Assembly (NCBI GenBank): GCA_023421135.1
Contig: JAEZUG010000039.1
Coordinates: forward strand, 1-43,476
Length of the DNA stretch: 43,476 bases
DNA from: Candidatus Cloacimonadota bacterium
Lineage (GTDB): Bacteria; Cloacimonadota; Cloacimonadia; Cloacimonadales; Cloacimonadaceae
Direction of reading: 5' to 3'
Below are positions 40,269 to 43,476 of the stretch, in pieces. The translations under genes and the position numbers were made by a program. Under the pieces are notes generated by a model. That model ran no database searches and was not told the DNA's origin. It worked only from the letters and a program-made list of their open reading frames with translations. Positions within the stretch are counted from its first letter, which is position 1. Each line of letters starts with the position of its first letter.

Positions 40269-41476
40269 TTATTAGACCTTCGATCAGCGTCCTTAGCTCT
40301 GATCGGGTGGAAACCAAGCTTGATTTGGATCTTCAACTGAAGGTGCCCTGTGAGGCTCCGGAGCTGTTTGTGCCGGAAAAGACCATTGCCTACAGCCCCT
40401 TGATCAACTCACACGATCATCTGATAGGGAATTGGTATCCCCGCGCCGGGGATAAACGCCCCTACCACAATTCTCACATCTGGGTCGAAGATATGAAGGG
40501 AAGCTTTTCTTTCCATGAACGAAACCAGTTCTGGATGAACGATGGCAGATTCCACCTGGTGGAACCCGCCTCTCTCCTGCTGGCTCAGCTCGGAGCTTAC
40601 AAGAATCTTTTCTCTGGATGTATGGCGGTGCAGGATCATGCCCCGGTGCAAGAAGACCTGTATTATGAATCCATGCCGATCCGGGTGATCAATGCCTATC
40701 GGCAATGCCACAGTATCACTCTGGAAAACTGGTGGGGTGGCGAGTCTGCCGAAGAAGAAATGCGGCTCACAAAAAACGAAATCCCTTATGTTATTCACTT
40801 GGGTGAAGGCACAGATGCTATCACCAAAGCGGAGTTTTCGGAGCTGGTGAACCGTGGACTGCTGCGGGCAAATACACTCATGATCCACGGAATTGCCTTC
40901 ACGGAAGACGAACTGAGACAGATCGCAAGGGCGAATGCTTCAGTCTGCTGGTGTCCCACTTCCAACTATTATCTGATCGGCGAGACCCTCAAAGTGGAAG
41001 AAGCTCTGGAGCTGGGCGTCAACGTCTGCATTGGCACGGATTCCACTATGTCCGGCGGAATCAATATGATCGATGAGTTCATCACAGCTCACAAGCATTT
41101 CCCGGATATGCCGCTGAAGACTTTGTACAAGATGGCCACCCAAAACGCCTGTAAAGCGCTGATGCTGCCAGAGTGTTTCGGCTCCTTGGATCCAGCTAAG
41201 ACCCGGAACCTCCTCCTGATGGACAAGCTGGATAGCGATCCCTTTGAGAATCTTCTGGCCTCAGATCCTGCCAATATCGGGCTTTTGATGCTAGAGGGTA
41301 TTCCGCTCTATGGAGATAGCTCCTGGCTGGAATACTTTAGCCTGGATACCGGGACTTACAGCACTTTCCGCACCGGGAACAAAGAGAAGTTTGTGATCGG
41401 TGATCCACAGGATTTGAATGATCAGATAGATACCGTGCTGGGCTACCACAAGGATTTCCCCTATTTACCCTTCTGA
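40265..41476 (+). CDS. Amidohydrolase family metal-dependent hydrolase
   Basis: A 403-residue protein. Metal-binding motifs: NSHDHLIG with His50 and His52, VIHLGEG near 176, LMIHGIAF near 206 and GTDSTMSGG near 260 with the catalytic Asp. This order fits the deaminase/chlorohydrolase-like branch of amidohydrolases. The substrate is unknown. It is coupled to the ferredoxin-EtfA gene by ATGA, and thiF follows after 25 bp, so a link to cofactor or nucleobase metabolism is possible but not shown. Confidence 0.85.
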   Translation: MIIRPSISVLSSDRVETKLDLDLQLKVPCEAPELFVPEKTIAYSPLINSHDHLIGNWYPRAGDKRPYHNSHIWVEDMKGSFSFHERNQFWMNDGRFHLVEPASLLLAQLGAYKNLFSGCMAVQDHAPVQEDLYYESMPIRVINAYRQCHSITLENWWGGESAEEEMRLTKNEIPYVIHLGEGTDAITKAEFSELVNRGLLRANTLMIHGIAFTEDELRQIARANASVCWCPTSNYYLIGETLKVEEALELGVNVCIGTDSTMSGGINMIDEFITAHKHFPDMPLKTLYKMATQNACKALMLPECFGSLDPAKTRNLLLMDKLDSDPFENLLASDPANIGLLMLEGIPLYGDSSWLEYFSLDTGTYSTFRTGNKEKFVIGDPQDLNDQIDTVLGYHKDFPYLPF

Positions 41477-41501
41477 GCTTTACAGTGCCCATGATCCCGC
41501 C

Positions 41502-42083
41502 ATGCTAAAAGCTTGGCAAGTAGCCACTATCGGCCTTGCCGGAGCCGGAGGATTGGGCTCCAATATTGCTCACTTTCTCTATCGGGCAGGAGTGGGAAAG
41601 CTGATTATTGCAGATTATGACCGCGTTTCTCCCAGTAATCTGAACCGGCAGCTTTACTATGCTGATCAGATCGGCAGGCTAAAAGTCGAGGCACTGAGGG
41701 AGAACCTGGAGCGTATCGGTGGACACACCGAGATCATTATCCACTCCGTCCGGGTCGACGCCACTAATCTGACTGAACTCTTTGGGGCTGCAGATATCCT
41801 GATCGAAGCCTTCGACCGGGCAGAGGAAAAAAGCATGCTGCTGGAAAGCTGGTCTGATGCCTTTGCGGATAAATACTATATCGGTGCTTCCGGGCTGAGT
41901 GGAGTGGGCAGAAATGAGGAACTGCGAACCGAACAATATGGCAAAGTCTTCCTCATAGGCGATGGCTACACTGAGCCCCTGGGAAGCGTGTCTCCTGTTT
42001 CTGCACGGGTGGCAGTGGTTGCTGCTATGCAGGCTAATCTGGCTTTGGAACTACTTTTAAGGAATGAAGATGATAACGGTTAA
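41502..42083 (+). CDS. thiF: ThiF family sulfur-carrier adenylyltransferase
   Basis: A 193-residue E1-like protein. The nucleotide-binding loop GLAGAGGLGSNIAH is at 12-25, followed by IIADYDRVSPSNLNRQLY (adenylation motif with Asp and the Arg of NRQ). It matches the short thiF type (about 200 residues) that adenylates ThiS for thiazole synthesis. No CxxC zinc pairs are seen, as usual for the short form. There is no Shine-Dalgarno before the ATG, and homology may extend a few residues upstream (SELYSAHDPA) without any start codon, so the start is uncertain. It overlaps thiS. Confidence 0.85.
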   Translation: MLKAWQVATIGLAGAGGLGSNIAHFLYRAGVGKLIIADYDRVSPSNLNRQLYYADQIGRLKVEALRENLERIGGHTEIIIHSVRVDATNLTELFGAADILIEAFDRAEEKSMLLESWSDAFADKYYIGASGLSGVGRNEELRTEQYGKVFLIGDGYTEPLGSVSPVSARVAVVAAMQANLALELLLRNEDDNG

Positions 42084-42267
42084 TGGAAACAGAATAGATT
42101 GGCATGAGGGCATGACAATCCGCGAGATACTGCAGGTGATGAGATACAGCTTCAGGATGCTGGTGATCAAGGTGAACGGTCAATTGGTCAGGAAAGCAGA
42201 CTACGACAGCACCACAGTTCCCGATGAAGCAGAAGTGCACGTGATCCACCTAATGAGCGGAGGATAA
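42070..42267 (+). CDS. thiS: Sulfur carrier protein ThiS
   Basis: A 65-residue ubiquitin-like protein beginning MITVNGN and ending HLMSGG; the C-terminal Gly-Gly is the thiocarboxylate-carrying end. Of two in-frame ATGs (42064 and 42070), the second is chosen because AAGG lies seven bases upstream, while the first would be too close. It overlaps the thiF end by 14 nt. Together they supply sulfur for the thiamin thiazole; thiG and thiH are not in the window. Confidence 0.9.
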   Translation: MITVNGNRIDWHEGMTIREILQVMRYSFRMLVIKVNGQLVRKADYDSTTVPDEAEVHVIHLMSGG

Positions 42268-42286
42268 AGCTTTTCAGTGAACAGAA

Positions 42287-42627
42287 AGTGACAAGTGACA
42301 AGAAAGGCAGGTGTATAACTGGGAGATTAAAGGGTTCTTCTCACAAGGATTTCAGGATGATAGGATTGGAAGGAAAGATATCTGCGTGAATCATAATCAT
42401 CTGTGTCATCTGCGTTCTATTCGGTAGTTTACCCGGTTGCGTCAGCAGCGCAGCTCACTCCACCACTTCAGCACTTCACCACTAACAAGGCGGTTCGGCG
42501 ACCGCCTCTACAAAGCGAAGCAGCGCAGCTCACTCCACCACTTCAGCACTTCACCACGAACAAGGTGGTTCGGCGACCGCCTCTACAAAGCGACAGGATG
42601 TCGCTTCCACTCTCAGCACTTGTCACT
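42287..42627. repeat. Mosaic repeat element with short inverted ends and 2x75-bp tandem repeat
   Basis: The left end AGTGACAAGTG (42287-42297) is inverted at 42617-42627. Inside is CATCTGCGTTCTATTCGGTA...GTCAGCAGCGCAGCTC, shared with the 38790-39013 element, then two 75-bp copies (42444-42518 and 42519-42593) that differ at only a few bases. Each copy has the hairpin GGCGGT...ACCGCC or its variant. The last hairpin is 42588-42606. The nitroreductase stop codon TGA (42625-42623) is made by the right end. Confidence 0.7.
42588..42606 (-). terminator. Hairpin just downstream of the nitroreductase gene
   Basis: The perfect 8-bp stem AAGCGACA/TGTCGCTT with loop GGA (TCC on the minus strand) lies 17 bp beyond the stop codon at 42623. 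No T-run follows, so it may act as a mRNA-stabilising or weak terminating hairpin. Confidence 0.35.
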
Positions 42628-43174
42628 CCAAGAAACGGACTGTCTTTTCCCGGGGCAAGCGGTTCCTGCTTCCGGCAAAGGAGCTCACCAGCTTGGGATA
42701 GAACTTCTCGTTCTCGGCCGGATAGCCAAAGGGTGATAAAGCCACTATCCTCCAGGACTTGGGTATCTGCAAGTAAGTCCGCAGCTTGGACTCGCTGAAG
42801 GCAGCCAGCCAGCAAGTGCCAATCCCCCGGTTTGTGGCAGCCAGAATCATCTGTTGAAAAGAGATCGCCACATCCACCAGATAGTAATCCTGAGAATTCA
42901 CTCTCAGACTGCTTTTAGTCTCCGCACAGGCCACAATCACGGTGGGCGCATCCTTGATAAAGAAGTTGGAGAGCCCGATCAAGCCACAGTTCCTGGCCAG
43001 TTCTCTCACTTTCTGATTGTCGTTGATCACCAGATAGCGCCAGGGTTGACGGTTCTGAGCTGAAGGTGCGCAGCTTCCTGCCTCCAATATCTCTTCCAGA
43101 ATCTCTTTGGGGATGGGGTCGCTCTTATAAGTTCTCACGCTCTTGCGCTGCTTTATCACTTCCAGATAGTCCAT
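42623..43174 (-). CDS. Nitroreductase family protein
   Basis: A 183-residue FMN-binding protein of the nitroreductase superfamily. The N-terminus MDYLEVIKQRKSVRTYKSDP carries the RxSVR FMN-phosphate motif, PSAQNRQPWRYLVI follows at about 37-50, and GIGTCWLAAF near 116 is the conserved C-terminal region. Small members like this reduce diverse substrates with NAD(P)H; the natural substrate is unknown. The start has AGGAGA six bases upstream, and its ATG is one base after the stop codon of the sorting-domain protein, so the two are co-transcribed. Confidence 0.92.
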   Translation of the reverse strand: MDYLEVIKQRKSVRTYKSDPIPKEILEEILEAGSCAPSAQNRQPWRYLVINDNQKVRELARNCGLIGLSNFFIKDAPTVIVACAETKSSLRVNSQDYYLVDVAISFQQMILAATNRGIGTCWLAAFSESKLRTYLQIPKSWRIVALSPFGYPAENEKFYPKLVSSFAGSRNRLPREKTVRFLE

Positions 43175-43175
43175 T

Positions 43176-43476
43176 TTATCTCCTGATGGGATTATATAAT
43201 ACTTTCTTGCTCCAGCTTTTTCCTCCGCTCCGCATCACCAGGAAGTAGATGCCGGACGCTCCCAAGCGGCCGCTGCTGTCTCTGCCGTCCCAGACCAGAC
43301 TGTGGCGTCCCTGGAGGCTTTGTCCATTGTGCAGGGTTTTCACGAGCTGACCACGTAGATTGTAGATCTCAAGGCAGAGATTAGCAGGTTCGCGCAGACC
43401 GTAATCTATTGTCAGAGAAGCACTGAAGGGATTGGGATAAATCCTGCCCAGTCCATCGGCAACCTCTGTCTCCTGG
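43176..43476 (-). CDS. Secreted protein with type 9-like sorting domain, C-terminal part
   Basis: The minus strand is open from the right edge to TAA at 43178-43176 (about 99 codons) with no start inside, so it is the end of a longer gene. It reads YPNPFSASLTIDYGL, LEIYNLRGQLVKTL, WDGRDSSGRLGASGIYFLVM and ends LYNPIRR. This is the standard FlgD-like/type A C-terminal sorting domain of proteins exported by type 9-like secretion. The terminal basic residues are slightly unusual. The rest of the protein is outside the window. Confidence 0.9.
   Translation of the reverse strand, partial: QETEVADGLGRIYPNPFSASLTIDYGLREPANLCLEIYNLRGQLVKTLHNGQSLQGRHSLVWDGRDSSGRLGASGIYFLVMRSGGKSWSKKVLYNPIRR

Overview
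The window looks like chromosomal DNA of an FCB-group bacterium, most likely Candidatus Cloacimonadota (WWE1) or a close relative. This is an inference. It rests on two type-9-secretion-like C-terminal sorting domains, the ribH-nusB arrangement, a ferredoxin-EtfA fusion, dense operons with 4-nt gene overlaps, and repeat-rich intergenic regions. No rRNA, tRNA or CRISPR array was recognised.

Region 1 (1-15000) is a defence/conflict island. At the left edge is the 3' part of a TOTE-type superfamily 2 helicase. Facing it is a six-gene minus-strand operon (14114 down to 975). It encodes a DrmD-like SNF2 helicase with a C-terminal PD-(D/E)XK-like domain, a DUF1156 DNA methylase, an AlbA/Schlafen-type ATP-binding regulator, a large DUF499 ATPase, an Sll1717-type P-loop ATPase, and a small protein with a nuclease-like PDF...EIT motif. 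Helicase plus DUF1156 methylase recalls class 1 DISARM, and helicase + methylase + DUF499 ATPase recalls Hma-type modules. The drmA, drmB and drmC genes are missing and the last two genes are atypical. This is the best candidate for an undescribed system variant. Upstream lie a truncated reading frame, a frameshifted RhuM remnant and a sorting-domain remnant.

Region 2 (15000-27050) starts with repeats and a 7-bp minisatellite. It continues with a six-gene minus-strand glycan operon: a solute-binding protein fused to a permease, a second permease with a giant extracytoplasmic insertion, GH38 alpha-mannosidase, GH20 beta-hexosaminidase, GH130 mannoside phosphorylase and a secreted CBM9-like protein. 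The enzymes fit uptake and breakdown of mannose/GlcNAc oligosaccharides such as N-glycans. No transporter ATPase is encoded here. Two diverged 67-bp inverted repeats bracket this locus.

Region 3 (27050-31100) has a secreted seven-repeat propeller-like protein, a graveyard with fragments of ribH and of the solute-binding-protein gene, and creD.

Region 4 (31485-38778) is a plus-strand run of tightly packed genes: ribH, nusB, a GT2 glycosyltransferase, a radical SAM protein, a membrane-anchored protein of unknown function, a DUF4159 protein, an LpxH-like phosphoesterase, a membrane-anchored cyclophilin, a PNPOx-family protein and a small protein.

Region 5 (38779-43476) has a 224-bp element with 27-bp inverted ends, the ferredoxin-EtfA gene coupled to an amidohydrolase, thiF-thiS, a second mosaic repeat element, and minus-strand genes for a nitroreductase and the C-terminus of a secreted sorting-domain protein.
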